From NCBI RefSeq assembly GCF_004362745.1, contig NZ_SNXY01000006.1:62001-126000 (forward strand): a stretch of 64,000 nucleotides of DNA, given 5' to 3'. Positions within the stretch are counted from its first letter, which is position 1. Every line of letters begins with the position of its first letter. The notes beneath the pieces are model-generated. The model did no database searches, had not been told where the DNA came from, and saw nothing but the letters and a program-made list of their open reading frames with translations. Both the position numbers and the translations under genes were made by a program. The stretch is from Oharaeibacter diazotrophicus (GTDB lineage: Bacteria; Pseudomonadota; Alphaproteobacteria; Rhizobiales; Pleomorphomonadaceae). Shown piece by piece: positions 26,633 to 34,962 of this stretch.

Positions 26633-27310
26633 TCACGGCGTCGCGGTCGCCGGCGGGGCGAGCGGCGCGGCGGCGGTGTCGGCGCCGTCCTCGGCCGGGG
26701 CGGGCACCGTCGAGGCGTCGGCGTCCGGGATCTGCCAGTCCTCCGGCCGTGTCTCCGTCGCCGCGTCGGGCCGCGGCGTCGGCAGGACGTCGGGCGACAG
26801 CGCCGCCGGGATCACGCGCGGGCGACGGTCGGGCAGCGGCACCGCGCCCGGAACGGCGGTGCGCACCATCACGGTCGACGGCCGCGCGGGCCTCGCCGGC
26901 TTCACGCTCGCGCGGCGCGGCGTCGTCGCGGGAGGCGTGCAGGCGGCCGCGCGCATCTGTGCCAGGATCTCCTTGCGCCGTGTGCTCGCCGCGCCGGCGC
27001 TGCGGGCGGCCATGGCTTCCAGCGAGTCGAGGTTGGCGCGCATCCTGAGAATGGTGTCGAGCAGCACGAGGCAGCCGCCGCGGGACTGGAAGTCGCAGCC
27101 GGCGCGCTCGGACTCGGCGATCGCCCGTTCCAGCGCCTCGCGCTGGCGCGCCGCCGAGGCGCGGTAGCGCTTGGCGCCGTAGCCGCCGGCGTCGAGCCGG
27201 CCGAGTTCGCGGCCGAAGCCCGAGCACAGGCCCGCCGGGCCGGCCGCCTCCGCGGCGGGCGCGGCGAACAGCGGTGCGACGAGGGCGACGACGAGGAGGG
27301 CTCTACGCAT
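26633..27310 (-). CDS. Secreted Pro/Ala-rich protein of unknown function
   Basis: A 225-residue exported protein: signal peptide MRRALLVVALVAPLFAAPAA ending near residue 22, a helical region (about 24–105) with four cysteines (LCSGFG, GCDFQSRGGCLVL, AAC) that could form disulfides, and a long Pro/Ala/Thr-rich C-terminal half. The helical part reads like a coiled coil (RASAARQREALERAIAESER). No family recognised with confidence. Monocistronic, divergent from creA. Confidence 0.75.
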   Translation of the reverse strand: MRRALLVVALVAPLFAAPAAEAAGPAGLCSGFGRELGRLDAGGYGAKRYRASAARQREALERAIAESERAGCDFQSRGGCLVLLDTILRMRANLDSLEAMAARSAGAASTRRKEILAQMRAAACTPPATTPRRASVKPARPARPSTVMVRTAVPGAVPLPDRRPRVIPAALSPDVLPTPRPDAATETRPEDWQIPDADASTVPAPAEDGADTAAAPLAPPATATP

Positions 27311-27417
27311 GGGACGGGGGCCTCGGGCGCGACGGGAACGGACGGGGCTGACCGGGCCGACCATTGACCGCGCCCCCTCGAGGACGAGTTACACCACGCC
27401 GGCGCCGCGGTCGAATC

Positions 27418-27438
27418 ACGGCATCTGGTAAATGCCGT
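27418..27438. promoter_or_regulatory. Perfect dyad ACGGCAT-N7-ATGCCGT upstream of creA
   Basis: A perfect 7-bp inverted repeat with a 7-bp spacer lies about 95 bp before the creA start in the 222-bp divergent region. It has the size of a dimeric repressor operator and is too short and lacks a T-run for a terminator. The binding protein is unknown. Confidence 0.4.
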
Positions 27439-27532
27439 ATGAGTGCGGCGAGCGCCGCCCCTTTCCGATCGGACCCGCCGTGCCTACGTGAGCCTCGCGG
27501 CAGCGACGCCGCCCGTTCCGAGAGGTCGAGAG

Positions 27533-28048
27533 TTGAAATCCTTCGCCCGTGCCGCCGTCACCGCCTTCGCCCTCGCGCTCGGGGCCGCGAGCGCGGCCGC
27601 CGCCGAGGATCCGGACCTGATCTTCAAGCGCTCCACCGTGTGGAAGCTGCTGACGCCGGACCACAAGCTCGCCGTCTACGCGATCGACGATCCCGTGGTC
27701 GACGGCGTTGCCTGCCATTTCACCGTGCCTGAGAAGGGCGGCGTCGAGGGCATGCTCGGGCTCGCCGAGGAGACCTCCGACATCTCGCTCGCCTGCCGCC
27801 AGATCGGCCCGATCGCCTTCAAGGACAAGTTCGAGCAGGGATCGGACATGTACCGCGAGCGCCGTTCGCTGTTCTTCAAGAAGATGCAGATCGTCCGTGG
27901 CTGCGACGTCAAGCGCAACGTGCTGGTCTATCTGGTCTATTCCGACAAGCTGATCGAGGGCAGCCCGAAGAATTCCACCTCCACCGTGCCGATCATGCCC
28001 TGGGGCGACGCCCCCGCCCCGAAGTGCGCCGACTATCTCGACGACTGA
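27533..28048 (+). CDS. creA: CreA family periplasmic protein
   Basis: A 171-residue CreA-like protein. TTG 27533 behind GAGAGG gives a proper signal peptide (MKSFARAAVTAFALALGAAS then AAAAEDP); longer frames lack one. The CreA domain shows DPLVDGVACH-like spacing (DPVVDGVACHFTVPEKGG), SDISLACRQIGPI, and RSLFFKKMQIVRGCD. The function of CreA is unknown. The gene has a long upstream region containing a dyad and a strong hairpin downstream. Confidence 0.9.
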   Translation: MKSFARAAVTAFALALGAASAAAAEDPDLIFKRSTVWKLLTPDHKLAVYAIDDPVVDGVACHFTVPEKGGVEGMLGLAEETSDISLACRQIGPIAFKDKFEQGSDMYRERRSLFFKKMQIVRGCDVKRNVLVYLVYSDKLIEGSPKNSTSTVPIMPWGDAPAPKCADYLDD

Positions 28049-28055
28049 TACCTCT

Positions 28056-28096
28056 CCCGTGACGTCCCGACTTGTCGGGATCTCACGGGGTTTCGG
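28056..28096 (+). terminator. Two-tier hairpin after creA
   Basis: A lower stem CCCGTGA/TCACGGG and an upper stem TCCCGAC/GTCGGGA with a 2-nt loop are separated by a 2×2 internal loop, then GTTTCGG follows. It starts 8 bp after the creA stop and probably terminates that transcript. Confidence 0.7.
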
Positions 28097-28107
28097 CCAT
28101 GCGGCCG

Positions 28108-28164
28108 GCGTCCGGTCGGACGCTCCTCGCCCGCAACGTTCCGACCATGGGGCGGAACGTTGCG
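28108..28164. repeat. Two further perfect palindromes between creA and the hydrolase gene
   Basis: GCGTCCG-GT-CGGACGC (28108–28123) is followed by a 12-bp inverted repeat, CGCAACGTTCCG with CGGAACGTTGCG (28132–28164), around a 9-nt loop. With the creA hairpin this makes three palindromes in 163 bp between two convergent genes. They could be minus-strand or bidirectional terminators, or a REP-like element. No T-runs are seen. Confidence 0.6.
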
Positions 28165-28211
28165 CACTCGGTACGTCCCCGGCGCGAGCCAAGGCGCCGA
28201 CGGTCTCGCCT

Positions 28212-29090
28212 TCAGGGCCGCGGCTTCGCGGCGTCGATCTCCGCCAGCAGCCGGTCGAGCCCGCCGGCAAGCCACGCGGGATCGACCTCGTGGCCGCGGT
28301 CGTGGATGCAGACGGCGATCGGACCGCGGGCGCAGCCCGGCGTTTCGTCGCAGACGACGCCGGCGATGGTGACCCGCCGCGGCGGCTCGGCGGCGCAGCC
28401 GGCCTTCTCGCGCGCGATCGCGAGGCTGGCGAAGGCGTCGCCCTGATGCCAGCGGTTGCCGATCGCCCGTCCCGCCAGCGGAAAGGTGCGGTCGGCCGTG
28501 CCGTGGAAGTGGACGATCGGCGGTGGCGTCGCGGCACAGTCGGCCGGCGTCGGCAGCGGGTTCCAGAACACGCCGGAGAAGGTGACGGCGCCGGCGACCC
28601 GGTCGCCGGAATGGCAGACCGTGTACCATGCCATCGAGGCGCCCTGGGAGAAGCCGCCGACGATGGTGCGGTCCGGGCCGATGCCGAAGCGTTCGTCGAG
28701 GTCGGCCAGGATCTGGCGCACGTAGGCGGTCTCGTCGCGGTAGCGGCCGGGGGCGTTCTCGTGGCTCCACGTGCCGTAGAGTCCGTCGGGCGCGACGAAG
28801 GCGAGGCCGCGGTCGAGCGCGACCCTGACCAGCGCCGTCTTGCGCATCTCCTCCCGCGCCGACGCCATGTAGCCGTGGAAGAACACCAGAGCCCCGCGCG
28901 GCGCGGCGCCCTCCGGCAGGGCGATCCGGTAGTCGCCGAGCGGCAGCCGGCAGGGCACGTCGCCGCCGCAGGCGAGGTCCGCCGCGGCGACGCTCGGCGC
29001 GAGCAGCGCCATCGATGCCGCGAACGCCGCGCCGGCGACGCGGAGAGCAATCGTCGAACGGATCCGGTCCGGACGGGTCGTCTGCGGCAT
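28212..29090 (-). CDS. Secreted alpha/beta hydrolase, PHB depolymerase/feruloyl-esterase-like
   Basis: A 292-residue exported alpha/beta hydrolase of the LpqC/poly(3-hydroxybutyrate) depolymerase type. The signal peptide ends near residue 36. Oxyanion strand VFFHGYMASAREEM, nucleophile S148 in GGFSQGAS, acid D200 in HGTADRTFP and H267 in HDRGHEVDP form the triad. Several cysteines (41, 47, 159, 185, 232, 247, 253, 261) suggest disulfides. It is the last gene of the sigma-factor operon, starting 3 bp after the opgC stop. The substrate, polyester or ester-linked carbohydrate, is not determined. Confidence 0.85.
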   Translation of the reverse strand: MPQTTRPDRIRSTIALRVAGAAFAASMALLAPSVAAADLACGGDVPCRLPLGDYRIALPEGAAPRGALVFFHGYMASAREEMRKTALVRVALDRGLAFVAPDGLYGTWSHENAPGRYRDETAYVRQILADLDERFGIGPDRTIVGGFSQGASMAWYTVCHSGDRVAGAVTFSGVFWNPLPTPADCAATPPPIVHFHGTADRTFPLAGRAIGNRWHQGDAFASLAIAREKAGCAAEPPRRVTIAGVVCDETPGCARGPIAVCIHDRGHEVDPAWLAGGLDRLLAEIDAAKPRP

Positions 29091-29093
29091 CGG

Positions 29094-30248
29094 TCAACCT
29101 TTCCAGGGTGCGGACTTGAACCAGCCGGCCACGTGGGCGACGGCGGTGAGCACGGCGAAGCCGAGGAGATTGGCCGCGGCGGTGGCGATCGGCCCGCGGC
29201 CGAGGTGGTCGAGCAGGATGCCGAGCGCCTGTGCCACCACCATGCCGGCGACGAACACGGCGAGCGACTGCTGCCCCACCCGCCGCACCACGCCGGCGCC
29301 CCGGCCGGCGAGCAGCCGGCTCGTCGGCGGCACCAGCGCCCAGGCGAGCCAGGCGACGGCGAGGAAGTGCACGAGCCGCAGCGCGCCGAAGTCGGTCTTG
29401 CGGGTCAGCGGTTCGATCGCGGCGGCGGCGGCGGCGAAGGTCGGCGACGCCTGGAGCACGGCGTACCACGCGAACGGCACCGACAGCACCACCACCGCCA
29501 CCGCCGCCGCCACCAGGGCCGGCCGCGGCGCCGGCGGCCGCAACAGGCCGCGGCGAATCGAGAAGCCGAGGAAGAACAGCAACTGCCAGCCGAACGGATC
29601 GAAGAACCAGGGCCGGTCCGACCACGGCTCGGCCGGCAGGTCGAGCAGCCCGAACTGGGCGAGCAGCCAGAGCTGGAACGACACCGCCAGCGGCACGTGC
29701 GGATCGATCCGCTCCAGCGCCAGCATCGCCGGCATCATCGCCAGCATGACGAGGTACATCGGCAGGATGTCGAAGTAGTTCGGCACGTAGGTCAGCGTCA
29801 GGAACCGCGCCGCGAGCCCGGCCGGGTCGGCCGCGAAGCGCTGCAGGTTCAGCGTCGCCACGTAGCTCTGGCCGCTCGGCGTCGTGCCGGCGGCACCTAG
29901 AAGGGCGAGCACGGCGACGAAGACGCAGACGTGCGCCCAGTAGACCTGCCAGATCCGCTGCGCCACCCGGGCGACGCCGAGGCGGAAGCCGGCGCGGTCG
30001 AAGGTCGAGCCGAAGGCGATCGCCGAGGCGATGCCGGACAGGAACACGAAGATCTCGGTGGCGTCGGAGAAGCCGAAGCGCGCCGGGATCCACAGCGTCC
30101 ACTGGTTCTCCGGGATGTGGGCGACCAGGATGATGTACATCCCGACGCCGCGGAAGAAGTCGAGCCGCGGGTCGCGCACGCGGCCCGCCCGAACGGGCGG
30201 CAGCGGGACGGCGCCCGCGGCGAGATCAGAACGCACCGTCGTATTCAT
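29094..30248 (-). CDS. opgC: OpgC-type membrane acyltransferase
   Basis: A 384-residue polytopic protein of the OpgC family, which adds succinyl groups to periplasmic glucans. The N-terminal signature RDPRLDFFRGVGMYIILVAH and FSDATEIFVFLSGIASAIAF is diagnostic, as are YVPNYFDILPMYLVML and RPWFFDPFGWQLLFFLGF. About ten membrane spans. ATG 30248 lies 23 bp inside the end of the TPP-enzyme gene. No glucan synthase (ndvB or opgH) is in the window. Its place in an ECF-sigma operon suggests envelope-stress control of glucan modification. Confidence 0.9.
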   Translation of the reverse strand: MNTTVRSDLAAGAVPLPPVRAGRVRDPRLDFFRGVGMYIILVAHIPENQWTLWIPARFGFSDATEIFVFLSGIASAIAFGSTFDRAGFRLGVARVAQRIWQVYWAHVCVFVAVLALLGAAGTTPSGQSYVATLNLQRFAADPAGLAARFLTLTYVPNYFDILPMYLVMLAMMPAMLALERIDPHVPLAVSFQLWLLAQFGLLDLPAEPWSDRPWFFDPFGWQLLFFLGFSIRRGLLRPPAPRPALVAAAVAVVVLSVPFAWYAVLQASPTFAAAAAAIEPLTRKTDFGALRLVHFLAVAWLAWALVPPTSRLLAGRGAGVVRRVGQQSLAVFVAGMVVAQALGILLDHLGRGPIATAAANLLGFAVLTAVAHVAGWFKSAPWKG

Positions 30249-31863
30249 CGGCGTCGAACCGGCAGGCGAGGAGGGAGAAGCGGTCGCGGACCCTGGCGTC
30301 GTCGAGTTCGCGGGCGAGCGCCGCGGCGTCGGTGACGGTGGCGCCGTGGCCGCCGAAGGCGCGGGCGAGCGCGGCGAAGTCGGTCGGGCCGATGTCGACG
30401 CCGGCACGGGCGAGGCCGGCGGCCTTCTGCTTCAGAGCGATCAGGGCGAGGGATTCGTCCTGGAACACCACCACGGTCAGCGGCAGGCCGCAGTCGCGCA
30501 GGGTGGCGAGTTCGCCGAGGCCCATTTCGAGCCCACCGTCGCCCATCACCGCCACGACCCGACGCTCGGGCGCGGCGATCTTGGCGCCGATGGCGGTCGG
30601 CAGCGCCGTCGCCATGGTGCAGAAGCCGGCCGACTGCAGCAGCGTCACGGGTCTCCGTGCCGTCCAGAGCTGCGACAGCAGGATGCGGTGCGCGCCGCTG
30701 TCGACGGTGACGACGTCGCCGTCGCCGACGTGGGCGCGCAGCGTCGCGACGATGGCGTGCGGCCCGAACCGGTCGGGGCCTGCGAAGCGGGCCGCGAGAC
30801 GGGCGCGGAGCGCCTCGACCTCGCCGCGCGGCCAACCCTGATGGCCCCCGATCGTCGCGACCAGCGCGGCGGCGGTCGCGGCCACCGGCGCCTCGAGGCG
30901 CAGCGCGGCGCGGTGCATGCCGTGGTCGAAGCGGTGCGGCGCGATTTCGACGGTGCGGGCGGGGTCAAAGGCGTCGAGCCAGCCGACCCGCATCTCGATC
31001 GGGTCGTAGCCGATGAGGATGACGAGGTCGGCGGCGCGGACCGCCTCCATCAGGATCGCGTCGGCGGCCGGCGACAGGCCGGCGGCGCCGAGCGCCAGCG
31101 GGTGGTCCTCCGGAATCGCGCCCTTGGCCTTGTAGGTGGTGACCACCGCCGCCCCGATCGCCTCGGCGAGGGTGGCGACGGCGCCGCCGCCGTGGTCGAG
31201 CGCGGCGGCGAAGCCGGCGACGATCAGCGGCCGGCGCGCGGTCGCAATCCGGTCGGCGATCCGGCCGACGGCGGGGTCGCCCGCCCGCGGCGAGAGGTGG
31301 AGTACCGCGGTCGGGCCGGGCGCGGCGGTATCGGCGGGGCGGTCGACCACGGTCGCGGCGACGCCCGGCGAGAGGTCGAGGTGGACGGGACCGGCCGGTC
31401 CGTCGAGCGCGGCGGCGAGGGCGCGCGCCACGGTGGCGCCGGCACCCTCGGCCTCGATCTCGACGCTCGTCTTGACGAGCGGGGCCAACAGTGCGCGATG
31501 GTCGATCACCTGATGGGTGAAGCGGCCGCGGATGGTGCGGTCGACGACGCCCGACAGCACCACCAGCGGTACGCGCTCCTGCGCGGCGTCGGCGATGCCG
31601 TCGACGGCGTTGGCGAGGCCCGGGCCGATCGTGGTGACGAGGAGGGCGGGCCGCCCGGTTGCAGCCCAGGCGCCCGCCGCCATCGCGGCGGCGGCGGTCT
31701 CGTGGCGGGCGAGCGTGAAGTCGATCCCGGCGCGCCCGAGCGCGTCGACGATTTCGACCACCTCGCCGCCGGGCATGCCGAAGACGTGGCGGACGCCGTG
31801 CGCCGCCAGCGTACGGGCGACGACGTCCGCCACCCGCGTCCGCGCCGGATCGGCCGCGGTCAT
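30226..31863 (-). CDS. Thiamine-pyrophosphate-dependent enzyme, acetolactate-synthase-like
   Basis: A 545-residue enzyme with the three-domain POX/AHAS layout. The Pyr domain carries the catalytic Glu E55 in the RHETAAAAMA stretch. A central domain with an FAD/NAD-like fold follows, then the PP domain with GDGGLEMGLGELATL (441–455). The cofactor-binding GDG motif normally ends about 27 residues later in Asn-Asn; here it reads FQDESLALI, so the second Mg2+ ligand is replaced. No small regulatory subunit is adjacent, so valine biosynthesis is unlikely. Candidates are a decarboxylase or oxo-acid lyase. Coupled to the upstream membrane protein by ATGA at 31860–31863. Confidence 0.82.
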   Translation of the reverse strand: MTAADPARTRVADVVARTLAAHGVRHVFGMPGGEVVEIVDALGRAGIDFTLARHETAAAAMAAGAWAATGRPALLVTTIGPGLANAVDGIADAAQERVPLVVLSGVVDRTIRGRFTHQVIDHRALLAPLVKTSVEIEAEGAGATVARALAAALDGPAGPVHLDLSPGVAATVVDRPADTAAPGPTAVLHLSPRAGDPAVGRIADRIATARRPLIVAGFAAALDHGGGAVATLAEAIGAAVVTTYKAKGAIPEDHPLALGAAGLSPAADAILMEAVRAADLVILIGYDPIEMRVGWLDAFDPARTVEIAPHRFDHGMHRAALRLEAPVAATAAALVATIGGHQGWPRGEVEALRARLAARFAGPDRFGPHAIVATLRAHVGDGDVVTVDSGAHRILLSQLWTARRPVTLLQSAGFCTMATALPTAIGAKIAAPERRVVAVMGDGGLEMGLGELATLRDCGLPLTVVVFQDESLALIALKQKAAGLARAGVDIGPTDFAALARAFGGHGATVTDAAALARELDDARVRDRFSLLACRFDADEYDGAF

Positions 31864-32351
31864 CGGCCGGCCTCGCGCCATGCGACGACCAGCGCGACGG
31901 TGACGCCGAAGATCAGGTGTCCGGCGAGCGAGGCCCACGCGAGCGGTACGAAGCCGAGGAAGGGCGGCAGCCCGGCGATCAGGTGGGCCATCACGTAGAG
32001 CGCGAAGACCCAGAGGCCGATGCCGAAGCCGAGGCCGGTCGGCAGCAACGGCAGCGTCGGGAGCAGCAGCCGCTGCAGCGGCCGGGCGACAAAGAGATAG
32101 CCGATCGGATAGGCGACCACGCCGACCAGGGCGTGGACGACCTCGGCCGCGAAGCGGCTCTGCCAGCCGAACACCGACTGCACCAACGCGGCCGGCTCCA
32201 GCGGCCCGCCGACCAGCATCGGGGTGATCAGGCGCGCCCACCCCTCCCAGAGCAGGTCGGCGGCGAGGCCGGCGAGGAGGATGGTGCGCCAGAGGCGGCC
32301 GTCGAGGGCGGGGAAGAGCGGCACGTGGCGGGGCATGTCCATGGACGACAT
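31860..32351 (-). CDS. Small four-span membrane protein of unknown function
   Basis: A 163-residue inner-membrane protein with four predicted spans (about 22–38, 73–92, 107–130, 137–157) and few charges. The segments DLLWEGWARLITPML and AAEVVHALVGVVAYPIGYLF look conserved, and overall layout recalls DUF2938-like proteins, but I cannot assign it. ATG 32351 has AGGAGATC upstream, and its stop overlaps the TPP-enzyme start. Coupling suggests a membrane partner for that enzyme or a transporter for its product. Confidence 0.7.
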   Translation of the reverse strand: MSSMDMPRHVPLFPALDGRLWRTILLAGLAADLLWEGWARLITPMLVGGPLEPAALVQSVFGWQSRFAAEVVHALVGVVAYPIGYLFVARPLQRLLLPTLPLLPTGLGFGIGLWVFALYVMAHLIAGLPPFLGFVPLAWASLAGHLIFGVTVALVVAWREAGR

Positions 32352-32403
32352 GGATCGGATCTCCTGGCGAGGAACGGGCGATGAGAAGACGAGGACCGGC
32401 CGC

Positions 32404-33747
32404 TCAGGCGAGCGGGCGGTGCGGACGGTCGGCGCGGGCGCGGCGGTCGACCGCCGCGATCAGGTGATCCTCCGCCTTGAGGCGGTGGCGGGTGCGGTGG
32501 ATCGCGGTCCGCGCGCTCTCGTCGCCGCGCCGGCCGGCGATCTCGGCGAGATGGAGCACGAAGAGGTCGCGCTGGGCGTTGCTGCCGCCGATGCGCGGCA
32601 GGTCGACCGCGAGGCGATCGAGCGCGCCGGTGCCGCGGCCGTCGGCGAGGCCGGCGATCACGCGGGCGACCGGCAGGCCGACGTCGCGGGCGACCCGGGC
32701 CTGATCGCCGGTGCCGGCGGCGCGAGCCTCCATGGCCGCGACGAGATCGGCGACGCCGACGGAGTCGCCGAGCGCGGCGAGCGCCACCAGCGTGTGCAGC
32801 ATCGCGAACACCAGCGTCGAGTCGGTACGGCGACGGCGGGCGATCTCGGCGAGGTCGGCCCAGCGCTCGCCGACGTCGACGCCGGAGCGGTCGAGCCGCC
32901 ACAACAGCGAGACGGCGTTGGCCATGTCGCGGAAGTCGTCGGTCGGCTGCGGCCGGACCTCGTCGTCGTAGAGCGCCAGCACGGCGTCGTGCTCGCCGCG
33001 TTCGAGCCGCAACAGGGCGACGTGCCAGGCCATGTGGAACGAGAAATTGTTGCAGCGCGACCAGTGCGGCCGGCCGGCTTCGAGCCAGTCGATGCCCTTC
33101 TGCGTCTCGCCGCGCATCTCGAACACGTGGCCGACGGCGTGCAGGCCCCAGGCGTCCTCGGGCTGCAGCGCTACGGCGCGGCGGCCGTAGTGCTCTGCGG
33201 CCTCGTAGGCGCCGTGCTCCTCGAGCGCGAAGGCGTGGCAGCCGAGCAGGAAGCCGGCGGCCGGGTTGGCGGCGTCCCAGGCCGGCAGCATCCGCTCGGA
33301 GGCGGCGAGCATGCCGGCGGCGTCGCCCGCCATGAAGCGGAGCGCGTGCCCGATCTTGAACGGCAGGAACACCGCCGGACGGTCGGCGAAGCCGCGGTCG
33401 AGCACGTCGATGGCGGCGCGGAAGCTGCCGCCGACGGCGGCGCGGAGGGCCGCGACCAGGACACGCTCGTCGGCGGTGCCGCCGTCGCGCGCCCCGAGCG
33501 CCCGCTCGGCTTCGGCGGCGGCCGCGGCGGCGGGGAACTCGAGCTCCTCGCGGGCGAGGATCAGGTTGGCGAAGCCCTTGAGGACGTGGGCGGCGACGTC
33601 GTCGGGATCGGCCGACAGCGTACGGGCCAGCGCGGCGCCGACACTGGGGCGGTGGGCGCCGAGGCCGTGCACGGCCTCGGCGAAGGCCGAGCGCGCCGCG
33701 GCGTCGGTGGTGGAGGTGTCGAGGCCGTAGTGGTCGGTCGTCATCAC
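32404..33747 (-). CDS. TTC38-like tetratricopeptide protein
   Basis: A 447-residue soluble helical-repeat protein. The order of segments (AAHVLKGFANLILA, VFLPFKIGHALRFMAGD, GFLLGCHAFALEEHG, AWGLHAVGHVFEMRG, HMAWHVALLRLERG) is that of the TTC38 family, conserved from bacteria to humans and of unknown biochemical role. GTG 33747 overlaps the anti-sigma stop as GTGA, with ATG 33744 one codon later. Position directly after the anti-sigma gene makes it part of the stress operon. Confidence 0.88.
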   Translation of the reverse strand: MMTTDHYGLDTSTTDAAARSAFAEAVHGLGAHRPSVGAALARTLSADPDDVAAHVLKGFANLILAREELEFPAAAAAAEAERALGARDGGTADERVLVAALRAAVGGSFRAAIDVLDRGFADRPAVFLPFKIGHALRFMAGDAAGMLAASERMLPAWDAANPAAGFLLGCHAFALEEHGAYEAAEHYGRRAVALQPEDAWGLHAVGHVFEMRGETQKGIDWLEAGRPHWSRCNNFSFHMAWHVALLRLERGEHDAVLALYDDEVRPQPTDDFRDMANAVSLLWRLDRSGVDVGERWADLAEIARRRRTDSTLVFAMLHTLVALAALGDSVGVADLVAAMEARAAGTGDQARVARDVGLPVARVIAGLADGRGTGALDRLAVDLPRIGGSNAQRDLFVLHLAEIAGRRGDESARTAIHRTRHRLKAEDHLIAAVDRRARADRPHRPLA

Positions 33748-33995
33748 GGGGCGCCCTTGCCGGTGTCGGTGGAGGGACCGTCACCGAGACCGAGCCGCGT
33801 CACCACGGCGTCGGGCGCTTCCGTGCGGAAGCTCGCGGCGGCGATGCGTCGGGTGAGACGCAGGCCGCGCACGTATGTCCGGCAGTTCGAGCACATGGCG
33901 ATGTGCAGCGCCACGCCGAGACGGTCGCCCACGGGACCGTCGCGGTCCACGTAGTCGTTCGCCTTCTCGGGAATGTCGCGGCACTTGATCGTCAC
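33744..33995 (-). CDS. Small zinc-finger anti-sigma factor
   Basis: An 83-residue protein with the zinc anti-sigma pattern H31-x3-C35-x2-C38 (LHIAMCSNCRTYVRGL) and no membrane span, so a soluble anti-sigma factor. Redox or metal state at the HCC site could control release of the sigma factor, as in the ChrR/RsrA class, though the C-terminal part is short and disordered and has no separate sensor domain. It lies 82 bp downstream of the ECF sigma gene. Confidence 0.85.
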   Translation of the reverse strand: MTIKCRDIPEKANDYVDRDGPVGDRLGVALHIAMCSNCRTYVRGLRLTRRIAAASFRTEAPDAVVTRLGLGDGPSTDTGKGAP

Positions 33996-34077
33996 GTCGC
34001 GTCCTCGGCTCTGTCGGACCGGTGCGGTTCCGCCGATGGGACGCCGCAGGGACCGCGGACGTTACTATGCCTGGACT

Positions 34078-34764
34078 TCACGCTTTCGCGAGCGCGGAAT
34101 TCCTTTCCGTCGCGGCGAGATCCTCGAGAAAGCCGCGCAGCTTGGCGCGGGCGCGGTGGAGCAGCACGCGCTGGTTCTCGGGCGTGATCTCGAGCAGGCT
34201 GCAGGTCTCGTCGGCGTCGCGGCCCTCGACGTCGCGCATGATCAGGACGGCGCGCTGGTTCGGCGGCAGCGTCTCGATGCGCGCGCGCACGCTCCGCCAC
34301 AGCTCGCGGCCCATCACGATTCGTTCCGGGCTGAGACCGTCGAGCGGTATCGGCGGGTCGGCCCAGTGCCCGTCGGGCGCGAAGCGAGCGGGATCGACCA
34401 ACGCGCCGTCGTCGCCGCCGCTCTCCCTGTCCTCGTCGAGCTGGACGAAGTGGCGCTGCTTGCGCAGGTGCGAGCGCGCCTTGTTCATCAGGATGGCGAT
34501 GATCCAGGTCGACAGCGCGGCGCGGCCGTCGAAGCCGTCGATTCCGGCCATCACGGCGATCCAGGTGTCCTGCGCCACGTCCTCGGCGACGCCGGCGTCC
34601 TTCACGACGGTCCGCGCCAGCGAGACCAGCGCGGCGTGGTGCCGCCGGACGAGGTCCGTCACGGCCGCCGGGTCCTTGGCCTTGAGCCGGCCGAGGAAGA
34701 TCCGGTCCGCCGCGATGCGGATGCCGAAGCCGGCCGCGGCGATCCAGAACGAGATCGAAGCCAT
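34078..34764 (-). CDS. ECF-type RNA polymerase sigma factor
   Basis: A 228-residue ECF sigma factor. Region 2 covers about 28–95 (DPAAVTDLVRRHHAALVSLA, then GVAEDVAQDTWIAVMAGIDG and LSTWIIAILMNKARSHLRKQ). A 45-residue linker follows, then region 4 at about 150–215 (ETLPPNQRAVLIMRDVEGRD). ATG 34764 adds a hydrophobic 20-residue N-terminus (ASISFWIAAAGFGIRIA) ahead of the usual start; no later start codon exists in that stretch. It heads the operon with its anti-sigma factor. I could not pick out a convincing autoregulated promoter by eye. Confidence 0.92.
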   Translation of the reverse strand: MASISFWIAAAGFGIRIAADRIFLGRLKAKDPAAVTDLVRRHHAALVSLARTVVKDAGVAEDVAQDTWIAVMAGIDGFDGRAALSTWIIAILMNKARSHLRKQRHFVQLDEDRESGGDDGALVDPARFAPDGHWADPPIPLDGLSPERIVMGRELWRSVRARIETLPPNQRAVLIMRDVEGRDADETCSLLEITPENQRVLLHRARAKLRGFLEDLAATERNSALAKA

Positions 34765-34962
34765 CGCGCACCCTGTCGCGTCTCTCGCCCGTGCACCGGC
34801 ACGGCCCGACGGCCGGCGCCGAGACCCGGCACCGACCGGCCGGCCCCCGCCGGCGGACGCTCTTCCCACCACACCCTGGCTAGCACGGCGCGTGCCGGGG
34901 CTGAACCGACATCGACGCGATCCTGCGGCCCGGCGCCTTCACGCCGTAGTGAAACGGATGGC

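Noticed and set aside
30226-31863. Annotation as biosynthetic acetolactate synthase IlvB
   Set aside because: No ilvN/ilvC neighbour, altered cofactor motif, and an ECF-sigma operon context.
34765-34962. ECF sigma autoregulated promoter upstream of the sigma gene
   Set aside because: I looked for GGAAC/CGTT-like and TGTC/CGTC-like pairs on the minus strand but none had convincing spacing.
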